64,000 bases of DNA from Leptodontidium sp. MPI-SDFR-AT-0119 (GCA_020726505.1 JAHLEZ010000005.1:1612001-1676000), one strand, 5' to 3'; shown: positions 49,443-59,825, numbered from the stretch's first letter. Program-made: numbers and translations. The notes: generated by a model from the sequence alone, not told the origin.

Positions 49443-51117
49443 ATGAGCAGTTCTTTGTCCACCACACCTGGTGCTGGCTCCGTAGCCACGAGCTCGACGG
49501 ACTTGAAGATCGAGCCGTCAGAACCACTCTTTAAGTTCGAAGTCTCAACAAGAGCATCTTTCGAGAAGAGTGAAGGACAGGATATCGAAGGCGAGGATAT
49601 GGGCCTCGAGCCGGTGGATGGGGGAAAGTCGGCTTGGTTGTTTATGGTAGGAGCTGTCATTATCGATGCAATAATTTGGGGTAGGTTTTCACATACAGAC
49701 GAAATAAGATATTTGGAGTATTGGGCTGAGAGTATGCAGGGTTTCCTTTGAACTTCGGTGTCTTTCAAGACTACTACACAACACATCCTCCGTTCGAGGG
49801 CAATCTCTTGATTTCAATGGTTGGTACATTTGCAACCGTAAGTAATATGCCTATCTGAATCAAGAACTACTCGGAATTGCGGAGTACTAAATGAATTTGG
49901 CAGGGAATCGCCTACCTTGGTGGTCCCTTGATGGCCCCACTCACAATTCGCTACCACGCGTACCGACGACACATGGTGATATTTGGAGCATCTCTTTGCG
50001 TTTTGGGAAATATTGGAGCAAGTTTTGGAACACAGTTATGGATTATAGTCGTCTGTCAAGGTGTTATATACGGTGTCGGGTTCTTGATAATCTCTTATGC
50101 TACGTTCTCCATGCTTAATGAGTGGTTCATCAAGAAGCGGGGTCTTGCCTACGGAATTTTGTGGGTGTATCCACCTTCCAATCTTGATTGTTACTAACAT
50201 ATTCTCAGACTCAGTGCTGCAGGTACAGGAGGCTTAGGACTACCGTTTCTTCTCCAAGTACTCCTAGAGAAGTACGGTTACGCCATGACATTACGAATCT
50301 ATGCAGTAGCAACGGTAAGTCGGCCACTGCTCTCGGTTATCCATTTGGACCGCTGACGACTCTTCTGCACCACAGGTCATAATTGTCGGCCCTGCGATTT
50401 TACTCGTAAGAAGTCGAACTCGTCACCTACCCAAGCCCCCAAAAGCCGAAAAGATCGACTACTCCGTACTGAAGAAACCAATTTTTGCTTCGCTGTCAAT
50501 CTGCAACTTCCTACAAGGACTAGTCTTTTACCTTCCTTCGATCTTCCTTCCCTGTATGGCATCCCAAACTTTCCTGCGACGTACCATGAGCTAACATCCC
50601 ACCAGCCTTTGCAGCAGACCTAGCCTTTTCTCCAACTGATCGATCTATCCTTCTCGTCCTGATACATCTCACCGAAGTCATCGGCCTTCTCAGCATCGGT
50701 CACGTCTCAGATTTTGTCGACGTGCACCTCTTACTCCTTGGCTCCAGTTTCGGTTCAGCGATCGTGGTGTACGTCCTCTGGGGCTTGGGCAAGACTATGC
50801 TACATCTTTGCATCTTAGCTCTCTTATTTGGCTTCACAGCTGGCAGCTTCGAGGCGCTATTTCCTAGATTTGCAACGGCATTGACAGATAACCCTTCTGC
50901 GGAACTTACATTTTTCGGATTCTTTGAGTTCCAAAGGGGACTGGGAATGGTACTTGCGGGGCCGATTAGTAGCGCGCTGATTGGCAGAGTGGTTATTGAG
51001 GAAGGTTATGGGATTGAGAGATACAAGGGGATCATCTTGTTTGTGGGAAGCGTTTTGGTAGTTTGTTCATTCTCGGGAGTTGGATGGCTGCTTCGGGGGA
51101 AGACATGGTATAGATAA
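49443..51117 (+). CDS. MFS monocarboxylate-type transporter
   Basis: Six exons, 49443-49680, 49740-49837, 49904-50160, 50209-50314, 50376-50553 and 50606-51117, keep frame through introns of 48-66 nt, several with TACTAAC-type branch sites, giving 462 aa. The N-terminal ~60 residues are hydrophilic and Ser/Glu-rich. About twelve hydrophobic helices follow. Landmarks are WLFMVGAVIIDAIIWGFPLNFGVFQDYY in the first helix and loop (quoted in two parts: WLFMVGAVIIDAIIWG, then FPLNFGVFQDYY), NEWFIKKRGLAYGIL in the middle, and FLPSFAADLAFSPTDRS after the central loop. These match the fungal monocarboxylate-transporter (MCT-like) branch of the major facilitator superfamily, in the plasma membrane. The real substrate is unknown; many fungal members do not carry monocarboxylates. 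It is divergent from a secreted amine oxidase, which may hint at uptake of an oxidation product, but that is only positional. Confidence 0.85.
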
Positions 51118-52815
51118 AAGCGCACTAACTGGAGGCGTAAGCATTTCTTTACTCACTGTTCAAAATGATTGGCCTATTGTGTATGGGTTACTACTGGTAG
51201 TAGGTGTCTATTGGGAGACCAAAACGAACATACTCCTCTTCGGAACATCAAGAGAATCTGATCATGACGAAGTCAGAAATGCTTGATTGATAAATTTTTA
51301 ATACTTCAGACCTTGAGTCCATGCAATCTTCTTACCTTACCCCGTTTCCCTTGACGATTTTGGTGTTCGATAGAAATTTGTGATGTATTTCCAAAAACCA
51401 ATCTCTGTTCACCTACTTATTACTTTGCAGCAAAAGCTTCTTTTAATGAAAATTATGAAATTCTTTGGAACTACCAACTTGCTACCGCCCTTGGGAGACT
51501 TTGGAAAACTTCCTAATGCATTTCCTCATTGTACTCAACAATTATTGTAATTAATATAGTCTCGGGGATCAACTTTGAACATTGTTTTGATCTGTGAAAG
51601 CATCAAATTTTGGTCTCTCGCTTAATCGAGACTCACTATGCACCACCACCACTGAAGATTTGACTGTTCTCGAGCTATTCAAAACTAAACTCACAGAACT
51701 GAACATCAACCTTCTGCTGTCTTCCTGAAGGCCCCCTTTGATGTTTTCTGCTTCTGACATATTGCAGGTGTGCTGATCTGGGTTGCGGGCTGATGGCAAC
51801 AGCCTTCGAAGCTGCTCTCCAGGACATACACCCAACGTCGCTAAATTTCTACTTCTTTACTTAAAAACATAAGTAAGACAGGATCTATATCCTTCAAATA
51901 TATTAATATAAGCCCCTCAACCTTGTTTCTGTTTGTCCTATCAAGTGCAGGTAAAGTCACAGTTATACCACTCGAAGCGACTCCCAGTCAACGAAAACAG
52001 TTGATAAACCCAAACCAGCCTTGCACTGTACTAAATTAATAATAAATGCAGTTCATTGAACCTCATTTGAAGTTCATTGAATTTTAATAGAGTCTGTGAT
52101 AATTAACGCTAAAACCTTGAATTACTTTTTCGAACCCGCCTGCTTGAGTTTTCCTGGCTATGAACACCTCGAAGCCTATAACTATCCTGGGACTGCACAT
52201 AAACAACATCCACACTAGCTCCACAGGCGCCAATAATGATCCAATGTCCCACCTATATCCATTTGTTTACACCGTCGCAGGGTAGGTGGCGCCTTCCGAA
52301 CCATACCCCATTCGGCCGGGCAACCACAACGCGGTTCCTCCCCCCCATCATCTCAACAAACAACACCACAACGCACTCTCTCCAATCAACAAAATCAGCA
52401 TACAAATATTGTATTCCTTCCCTCTGCGCATTCTTGCTCTACATTCGCTGTATCTCCTCTTGCCTAGCAATACGATACGATACCAGGCCTCGCAGCCTCG
52501 ACCTAGAACCTCCATCCGCACAACCTGTCTCTTCCGTCAACAGCATCAACACGCACTGCACTACCTTGCTCCAGCTTATCTCCTTACACGCACACGTGTC
52601 AATCTGGTGGTATATCTGTCGCTCTATCCTCACTTATTCTGTCGCGTTCCTGCTGTATCAGTACCAATCTCTGTCATCAGGGGTATGTAAACAAACCCTC
52701 CGCGACCGCTGAGGAGTATATCCTGATTGAGAACATTGTGTACAGGCGTAAGAGTGTCTATTAACAATCTCCTAGCCTCTCATCATTCTCGAAGCTCTCT
52801 TGATACCTCTCAATT
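51118..52815. other. Intergenic region and leader of the micro-exon gene
   Basis: No gene is seen at 51.1-52.2 kb; it is AT-rich. From 52.25 to 52.8 kb the sequence is C/A/T-rich like a fungal 5' leader. A GTATGT near 52683 with acceptors at about 52745 or 52775 could mark a further leader intron. The open frames at 52236-52712 are probably leader sequence. Confidence 0.55.
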
Positions 52816-54879
52816 ATGTGTGAGTAGCCCTGGAGGGCCACAATGGCCCCATAGGAACCCTACCGCTCTGTTTGGCTGGGCACTGACTTGACTCCAGCTC
52901 CTCAAGCCGTCTCTGACGGTGTTCTTGGATTGGATTTGGGTAAGTTATTCATTTGTCACTGATTGCTAGCTGAGCTGTGCTCTTTGTTCTGTCATTGTGG
53001 CGCACTGACGATATACCAGCTCCTAAGACAGTCGTATGTCCTTGTTTGGCTGCATCGAACCCGAGTATGTATTTCTACTGGACTGAAGCCATTATTTTCT
53101 TGGTATTGATACAATTACAGCTACTCCTCGCCCCTCTACTCCCACCAAAGCAACCTCAGCCATGAGTAAGCACTCCGAGAAGCATTTGATTGGCACTAAA
53201 GCCGTTTCCGGTATCTGGAACATGCTAACCCCGCTACAGCTCCTCCAGGTCCTATCACACCAGTCAAAGCCACTGGGCTTCCTTCTATCATGGGTACGTA
53301 GTATTCCTCACGAATTCATGCCACTAACTCATGCTAATCTTGCTTGCAGTCACTGCTCCTACACCAACCTCTGCTTCTTCTTCCCCGCGTATCGGTATGT
53401 TCCCCAATCCTGCCTCCGAGCACAGAGTGCCACAAAATTCCCTGTTTCTTTCTCAGCTTGAATACAACTAATGTTATTTCTAGCTACAGGCCGTACCCTC
53501 ACTCGTTCTGGCACTATATTCGACTTTGGTAAATCATTCCAACATCCTACTTCCCAAATAATGTGTATTATCGCTGACCCGCTTATCAGCAGCTGCTTTA
53601 GCCGAAAACTCTCCTTCCTCCTCCTCATCCAGCAATGGTAAGCGAACCCCCTTTCTATTAGATAAAGGTTCTATTACAAGTCAAATCTACATTGAAGAAC
53701 ATTCCAACGGCCTTTATTCATTCATTCAGCTAACAATTTAACTTCTCTAGCTCAGCAAGCCTCCTCCTCTGTCACTACCACCGAGCCCTCTCTTTCTGCC
53801 ACCAACGCCTCCGCCGCCAATTTCCTTGCCCCCCCTCCTAAGAAAACCAAGCATCCCAGCCGAGAGGAGCCTGGCTCCGTAAAATCGAGCGTAATTGCTC
53901 ATTTCATCGCCTGTGGAAGCCCCTTCGGCGTCCGAGTCTGGGACGAGAACGCCAAGTATCGACTCGATGTCACACCAGGAGAAATCCGGACCCTAGCGCA
54001 AGTATATGGCGAGACGATGGAATGGACGATGAATATTGAGGAGATTTATTGTCGGGAGTGCGTGCGGGAGTGTAAGGTTGTGAATGAGACTGTTAGTGCC
54101 CTGCTTAGACATTCTATCTAACAACACATGATTTACCCCATCCCCCTTTTGGACTCGCTTACATGTTTGTTTGAGCATCGGTTGTTTTGAACTGTACTAT
54201 TTGCTATTGAATTTTTGTTGTGGATTTTGTTGTGATTCTCGGAAAAGACAATGAGAGCTGACGATTGTTATATCAACTATACAGGAATACAAGAATAGCG
54301 TCAACCAGTTCTTGGAGAGGAGTCCTAACTTACTCAAAGCCTACCTTTGCCTTCACGGCCGTCACAATCCCGGTTCCTGCAACCACCGCAACGGAGTAAG
54401 TTTTTCATTGTCAACTATCTATTTCTCTATTCTAAATTCCATCCAATCCACATTCATCCAAAGCAAAAGCAAAAAGTAAAAACAAACTAACCACCCATCC
54501 CAATCCCTAGATCTCCCAACTAATGCGCGACGTCGGCGTCCAAGACGCCACCCGCATCCGCCGCATAGTCGTCACCAGTTCCGACGACAGTTTCCAAGTC
54601 CCGGACAAAGTCAGCTCAGCAATCGGGATCATCGTGCAATCGTTCCCGAATATTCAAAAAGCTACGGTCAAGATCCGCTCGGACGAGAGCCTGATTGCGG
54701 ACGGTGTGGCGGGGAAGCTTGCGAGGGCGTTTGCGCTGTTGGAGAAGCATTTGCCCGAGGAGGAGGGGGTGGTTGTGAGAGGATTGGAGAGGCAGCGTGT
54801 TTTGGAGGGGAAGTGGAAGGAGGTTAGGAGGGGGTGGTGGGAGAGGAGGAGGGCGTTTGGGAGGAAGGTTTTGGGTTGA
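52816..54879 (+). CDS. Hypothetical protein encoded by a tandem micro-exon array, with C-terminal Cys/His domain
   Basis: My model has eleven exons: 52816-52819 (ATG plus one base), 52898-52939, 53020-53064, 53121-53165, 53240-53293, 53350-53394, 53484-53528, 53593-53637, 53751-54091, 54285-54395 and 54511-54879, giving 381 aa. Exons 2-8 are 42, 45, 45, 54, 45, 45 and 45 nt. Each ends on the first base of a codon, so every flanking intron is phase 1, and most begin with CT completing an Ala/Thr/Ser codon followed by Pro or a small residue. They encode a low-complexity Pro/Thr/Ser/Ala N-terminal part (residues 2-108). Exons 9-11 encode a conserved-looking region with FIACGSPFGVRVWDENAKY, then C209-x2-C-x3-C and C244-x-H-x2-H-x4-C-x-H, possibly a metal site, and a helical basic C terminus. 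No family is recognised. The intron after exon 9 is long (193 nt) with a GTTAGT donor and is the least certain. Confidence 0.75.
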
Positions 54880-54888
54880 GTGGTGTGT

Positions 54889-54985
54889 TGGGATGAGATG
54901 AGTTGAGTTGGGAGAGATGAGGCGAGACAAGACGAGATGAGATGGACGCATGAGTTGAGACGAGTTGAGATGAGACGAGAACTAA
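54889..54985. repeat. Imperfect GATGA/GTTGA/GACGA tandem region
   Basis: Degenerate five-base units (GATGA, GTTGA, GACGA, GGCGA) follow one another just after the micro-exon gene's stop codon, in its likely 3' untranslated region. They resemble GATGA arrays at 29001-29020 and 33891-33909. Confidence 0.7.
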
Positions 54986-55256
54986 AAATTGAATAATGTA
55001 GGATAAGATGTTGCGGGCGGATGAATACCACGAAGTTCGGCTGCGAATGTTCTGTATTGGAATTGTGACTTTGACAACAGTTACTCCTTCCAATCTTCAA
55101 GAAAGAATTGTCACAATAAACCCCTCTTAAGTTTCGCTTATTCATTAGACGAATCAACAACTCAGAAAGCGGGACAGGGAAATCTAAGTTCGAATGAATG
55201 AACCCGAAGTGAGGAAAGACAGACAGACGCATGTTTTTTTACTTCAGATCAGCTAA

Positions 55257-57038
55257 CTAAAGCATATACTCAAAAGGCCTCCTATGCTTCCCCCTCTTCT
55301 CACCAACAAGTTCCTCCCCCGCCTCCCCAACAAGGCCATACTCATGCTTAGCCCTACCATTCAACCTCCCCAAATAAAGCCTCAGAACCAAACTAAGTAA
55401 CGCCACAACAAACATAGCACAGCTACAAATCGTCATGCCCTTGATATAAAGCGGGGCTTCTTCCTCCGGGTAGAGTCTCGTGCCGACGAGCGGTCCGCAT
55501 TGCCCGATGAGTTGCAGCATGGCAAAACCGGTGCCTTGTTTGGATTCCGATTCTTGGTTGTTGATCGTCCAGGTTATAATGATGGTTATTACGCTGAAGA
55601 AGCCTATGGCTGCTGGGTAGATGGCTGCGTAGCGCCACCAGGTTCCGAGACCGTAGTGGTTGGCGACGGCCATGAATGCGTAGCCGGAGGCGGAGAGTAG
55701 GGCGTGGAAAATCACGAAGTAGCTCCTGTTGCGAAGGCGGTCGGAGAGGTAGGCTGTTAGGATCACGACGAAGAAGGACATGAGGTAGGGAGGCGCGGAG
55801 AGGGCTTGTGAGATCAGCACTGTGTGGCCCATCTCGTGGATGATGGTTGGAAGGAAGACTGGCATGGAGGAAAAGGCCATATTGGTGAAGAAGAACATGA
55901 AAGCTGTGAGGTAGGACTTGGGATCTATGATCGTGGAGAGCATTTCCCTCAGGTTCAAGCCTTTTCCTGGGGCAGAGTTGGGATCCTTGTCTTTTCGTAG
56001 ACGGAGACGGGCGACTTTCTTCTCGCGGCGCGTGAGATAGTGTGCGCTGTCAGGACCGTCTGGGATGGTATGCCATGCGATAACCGCCACCAACACACTT
56101 GGGAAACCCTCCAGGAGGAAGAGCAATCGCCATGGCGCTATGGGCCCGTTACTCCCCAGCTTGACAATAACCCACGCCAAGGTACTCGCGAACGAAGTGG
56201 CCAGAGGCGCCGCAGAGATGAAGAACCCAGTTCGCAGCGCCAGCTCTTCACGCTTGAAGAAGAAGGACAGGTAAAACGGAATACCGGTAAACCCCGCTTC
56301 TCCAATCCCCAAAAGCGTCCTCAGGACGAGCAGTCCAGCAAAGGACGTCGCTACAGATTGTAATGAGGCCACGACTCCCCAGCTCAGAACAATGACCGTG
56401 ACATATATATGTGCCGGTACGATTTTCCACAGCACGCTCATCCATTCGAAACAGATATAAGCGATATAAAACGCCGTAATAACCCATTCGTATCGACTAG
56501 AGTCCAGATCAAGATCGAGATCCAAACCAGCGATTTTCGCATTCCCGATATCTAGAATACAGTTAGCACAACTTGGACTATAGAAAGTCGGGATCTCGAG
56601 GCTAAGCTTACTAGACCGATCCAGAAAGCTCAACATATACAGGAGAGCTACGAACAGGACTAATTTTCTGTCGAACTTCCGCACAACAGCCCTCTCCTCA
56701 TCAGGCGTGTATAGCTGGTACGATTGCACCGTCGAAACGCTCGCGGCTCTGCGCCGGCCTGGTGTGGGGTAATCATCCTCATCCTCGTCCTCGTCGTCCT
56801 CATCTGCATCCAACCCCTCCTCCTCCTCCTTATCCCGCACCCCTCCTTTCTCCACATCCCTCCCTCGCCGCTGCATCTTGAAGCTCTCGCCCGCCTCGCC
56901 CATATCAACATCCAAGTCCGAATCATCAGACTCCGAGTCCGAATCTGGCGTGAGTCTAGTCATGGCGCTCGAGTCTGGGGAGAGCTCCGCGTCGTCTGAT
57001 TGTCCTGGGGGACGGTAGGGAAGAGATCGCGTCTCCAT
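55257..57038 (-). CDS. MFS transporter of the ACS family (allantoate-permease-like)
   Basis: Two exons, 57038-56612 and 56551-55257, give 573 aa. The 60-nt intron (GTAAGC donor, GCTAAC branch, CTAG acceptor) has no stop and keeps frame, so an unspliced frame of 593 aa also exists. Splicing restores the family motif LDRSNIGNAKIAGL in helix 1, which proves the intron. The N-terminal ~120 residues are unusually long and acidic (runs of Glu/Asp, e.g. DADEDDEDEDEDDYPTPG). Other family features: RTLLGIGEAGFTGIPFYLS, APWRLLFLLEGFPSVL and a C-terminal half with TWTINNQ. This anion:cation symporter branch (TC 2.A.1.14) includes allantoate, nicotinate, biotin and pantothenate permeases in the plasma membrane; the substrate here is undetermined. 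It ends 377 bases from the convergent micro-exon gene. Confidence 0.88.
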   Translation of the reverse strand: METRSLPYRPPGQSDDAELSPDSSAMTRLTPDSDSESDDSDLDVDMGEAGESFKMQRRGRDVEKGGVRDKEEEEGLDADEDDEDEDEDDYPTPGRRRAASVSTVQSYQLYTPDEERAVVRKFDRKLVLFVALLYMLSFLDRSSKLSLEIPTFYSPSCANCILDIGNAKIAGLDLDLDLDSSRYEWVITAFYIAYICFEWMSVLWKIVPAHIYVTVIVLSWGVVASLQSVATSFAGLLVLRTLLGIGEAGFTGIPFYLSFFFKREELALRTGFFISAAPLATSFASTLAWVIVKLGSNGPIAPWRLLFLLEGFPSVLVAVIAWHTIPDGPDSAHYLTRREKKVARLRLRKDKDPNSAPGKGLNLREMLSTIIDPKSYLTAFMFFFTNMAFSSMPVFLPTIIHEMGHTVLISQALSAPPYLMSFFVVILTAYLSDRLRNRSYFVIFHALLSASGYAFMAVANHYGLGTWWRYAAIYPAAIGFFSVITIIITWTINNQESESKQGTGFAMLQLIGQCGPLVGTRLYPEEEAPLYIKGMTICSCAMFVVALLSLVLRLYLGRLNGRAKHEYGLVGEAGEELVGEKRGKHRRPFEYML

Positions 57039-57469
57039 GTTGAGGGGAAGGGAAGGCGCGTCAGGTTTACCGTCGCGGAGGGGACTGAGAGATCATGGAT
57101 GCGATTTGTGGGTTGATGGCATCGTGTCGCGCAGAGACGACGGGATGTTGGAGTTGTGAGTTCAGCTGTCCACGTTTGGACGTCAGCAGCCAGCTTCGCT
57201 TAGAAAAGGGATGCGATCAGCGCTGCCGCCTTGGCAAACTTTATCTCACATATGAAGGAGTTAAAGTTGGGACGCGGGGTGGAAGGTAAAACAAATATAA
57301 TACATTATGTGCGCAAGAAGGTGGAGGGATTATGAGAATGAAATAACATAGAAGTCAGGATCATGATTTTGAAAGTTTTGCTGGGTTTTACTTGCTGGCC
57401 ATGGCCAATTGCCATTGTAGATATATAATAAAGCAAGACATGCTTTCCAAGTGGTATTTACATTTTCAT
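57039..57469. other. Short intergenic gap
   Basis: 430 bases between the ABC ATPase stop and the ACS transporter start, both on the minus strand. No gene is seen; it contains the promoter of the transporter and the 3' end of the ATPase gene. Confidence 0.6.
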
Positions 57470-59569
57470 CTACATCCCCCAAATCTCGTTCCACCTCCGA
57501 TAATCCCCCTCAATCGGTCCATCCAGTCTCCCAAATCTGGCGGGCTTGCCAGTATTAGCCTCTGGGAGACATATCCACTCCCTAATACTCCCCGGTATCT
57601 CCTCACGGACATGGCTGATACACAGCAGCGCTTGATTTTGACCAAGTCCAGGTACTTTTACCTGTTTGAGCCTCGAGATTTCCGACTCAACGATTTGCGG
57701 CCGTTGAGCTCCTGTGGGTCCTTTTCTGCTCTCGTCTGATGATGAAGAGAATTGTTTTGTTTCTCCGTGGGCTAGGAATAGGAGGCAGCGATCTCGTACG
57801 CCTTCGTCCATGCCGCTGAATGCTTCATCTAGAATGACGAGATCTGGATTCTTGATGATAGCACGAAGGAACAATGCGACTCTCTGCGACGAGAATGGCA
57901 GGCCTCCAAACAGAAGATCGTCAGCCCATGCAGTGCCTCTAGTAGTAGCAGCCCCCGAATCTGATCTAAGATCATGTTCGAACCATCTCAAGCACGCATC
58001 AATCTTCTCCTTCGCAGACTGATCAAGCTTCGGCAGTCCTCTGAAAGTATCTGCCCATGCATTCTCCAGGACCTGGCGAAGTGTCAGTGATTTGGGGATA
58101 TGACTATGAATTTCCGGACTCGAGTGCCCAATCCGAGCCTGTAGATCAAAGATTGAAATTCCTCGCTGGCCAGGCTCTGGGATTCTCGACCGGCCGAACA
58201 GTTTTATTGGGAGACCGTATGTTTGTGGATGGTCCGAGCAAATGAGGGACAAGAGGGTTGTCTTGCCAGATCCGTTTGGACCAAAGATTCCCCATCTCTC
58301 TCCTCGTTTGACATCCCACCTTAAACCATCTCGGTGCTCGCTTTGATTATCAGCAGAAATGTCTTGTTTCCAGTTGCCCAGAACCGCTTTGCTGCCATAC
58401 TGGACTCTCACGCCATCCATTTGGACTAGAGGCTCTCCAGTGACTGCCTTTTCGGTGTCGTGTAAAGGGAATCCGTCTCGGCTCAGTGGAGTATCTTCCA
58501 GCTTTTGAACTTCTTGCTTTGCACCAAAAGCTACTGTATCTTTCTTGCTTCCAGACGGCAGGACATCAATAATCCCATCCTTCGTCAGGCTTCGACCAAC
58601 CTCATGCATAGAATGCAACGGCATACTCTCATCCGGCTCCGTCCTCCCCAGATGCATATCCCTAACATGCCTCCTCAACTCCTCCAACACAGTCTCTTTG
58701 TCCCCCTGGAAAGCAACCTCACAATTCCCCTTCAAATAAACCAAATGCGTAATCCAATCGGGAATCGGATCCTGCGGCCTCAAAGCCAACACCAACCGCG
58801 GCGCATTCGCCTCCGCCAACCCATGCAGCATCGGACTCAAACTCAACAGCGTCGGCGGATCCAATCCCATAAACGGTTCATCGAGCAGCAAGACCTCCGG
58901 ACCACCCAGTAGCGCACTCGCGATCCTCGCCCGTCTCGTCTGCCCATTACTCAGATTCGATACCGGCATATCGATCAACTCCCGCAACCGCAAATCTTTA
59001 ATAACCCTCTCCAAGAGGCCGGTATCGATTTTCTTGACTTCTTCCGAGAAAGGGTTCAGTTCTGTGTTGCCTTGTAGGTAGTCCAGCACGCTGAAATCCG
59101 TGTCTTCGCGCCGTGACTCGTATCTCGCACTCAGATACGCACTCTGCGGCGCTTGTTGTCCGAGGCCTTGCTCGCCATCGAATCCAACTTGTTTGATAGC
59201 CGAGCTAGGATTCCGTAACCTGTGGTCTTTCTGTTCGATTTCGTCGGATTCGAGGTAGGGCCATGATCGCGCTGATGCAGGTATACAGAGATGTTTCCCT
59301 CGCAGGATCTGTAAAAGTGTCGTTTTTCCTGACGATGATGGGCCGATGATAGACCAGTATTCAGGCTTCGAAGCAAACGCCGGTAAGGAGAACGTCAGGT
59401 CTGCGAAGAGAGGTGGGTTGGAATGTGTAGCCGCATGGTGGGAATTGGGATGGTGGCGGTAGAAAGTGCCATTGGCGATGCGGATTATCGATGATCGAGC
59501 TGTCGATGTGCCATATTGACGTCGTGGTATTAAACCCTTGTTTAATATTCTCGCTGTCGGTCTTCTCAT
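57470..59569 (-). CDS. Soluble twin-domain ABC ATPase (ModF/PhrA-like), possibly mitochondrial
   Basis: One uninterrupted exon gives 699 aa. There are two ABC ATPase domains and no membrane helices. Domain 1: Walker A GPSSSGKTT (76-84), signature LSNGQ (206-210), Walker B VLLLDEP (226-232); the switch position reads LALRPQD, with no histidine. Domain 2: Walker A GPNGSGKTT (430-438), a degenerate signature region GGLPFSSQR (555-563) and Walker B LVILDEAF (577-584), then CISHVREE as the H-loop. This layout matches the ModF/photorepair-type ABC proteins of bacteria and their fungal relatives, whose role is not settled. The first ~30 residues are Arg/Ser-rich and lack acids (MRRPTARILNKGLIPRRQYG), as in mitochondrial presequences; location is an inference. 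It diverges from ump1 with 256 bases between start codons. Confidence 0.88.
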   Translation of the reverse strand: MRRPTARILNKGLIPRRQYGTSTARSSIIRIANGTFYRHHPNSHHAATHSNPPLFADLTFSLPAFASKPEYWSIIGPSSSGKTTLLQILRGKHLCIPASARSWPYLESDEIEQKDHRLRNPSSAIKQVGFDGEQGLGQQAPQSAYLSARYESRREDTDFSVLDYLQGNTELNPFSEEVKKIDTGLLERVIKDLRLRELIDMPVSNLSNGQTRRARIASALLGGPEVLLLDEPFMGLDPPTLLSLSPMLHGLAEANAPRLVLALRPQDPIPDWITHLVYLKGNCEVAFQGDKETVLEELRRHVRDMHLGRTEPDESMPLHSMHEVGRSLTKDGIIDVLPSGSKKDTVAFGAKQEVQKLEDTPLSRDGFPLHDTEKAVTGEPLVQMDGVRVQYGSKAVLGNWKQDISADNQSEHRDGLRWDVKRGERWGIFGPNGSGKTTLLSLICSDHPQTYGLPIKLFGRSRIPEPGQRGISIFDLQARIGHSSPEIHSHIPKSLTLRQVLENAWADTFRGLPKLDQSAKEKIDACLRWFEHDLRSDSGAATTRGTAWADDLLFGGLPFSSQRVALFLRAIIKNPDLVILDEAFSGMDEGVRDRCLLFLAHGETKQFSSSSDESRKGPTGAQRPQIVESEISRLKQVKVPGLGQNQALLCISHVREEIPGSIREWICLPEANTGKPARFGRLDGPIEGDYRRWNEIWGM

Positions 59570-59825
59570 TGCAATTTGTTGGGTGTTTACATCTTTCTTG
59601 GAGGGGAATTTCGTTAAGAGTCATCATTGGACGAGGCTGGCGCTGGACTCTGGGCTGGCTACCCCGGAATTTCAAAACCGCGCTAGCGAGGCGTGGACAT
59701 GAGCTTTCCACGTCCGCCTTCGTGCCTGGAGCTTGTTCAGATCAACACCATATCTCTCAACCCACGAACTTCTCCATCAACACCCCAACAACACCTCAAA
59801 TCACATAGCCTTGACAGACTTCATC
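59570..59825. promoter_or_regulatory. Bidirectional promoter between ABC ATPase and ump1
   Basis: Only 256 bases separate the two divergent start codons, so both core promoters and leaders must lie here. I see no TATA box and no clear proteasome-associated element (GGTGGCAAA). Confidence 0.6.

Noticed and set aside
52236..52712. 158- and 134-codon overlapping frames before the micro-exon gene
   Set aside because: Read like C/A/T-rich leader sequence; no motif and two frames equally open.
54092..54284. Alternative donors (GTTGTG, GTGAAT) for the intron after exon 9 of the micro-exon gene
   Set aside because: They also keep frame but match the donor consensus less well than GTTAGT at 54092.
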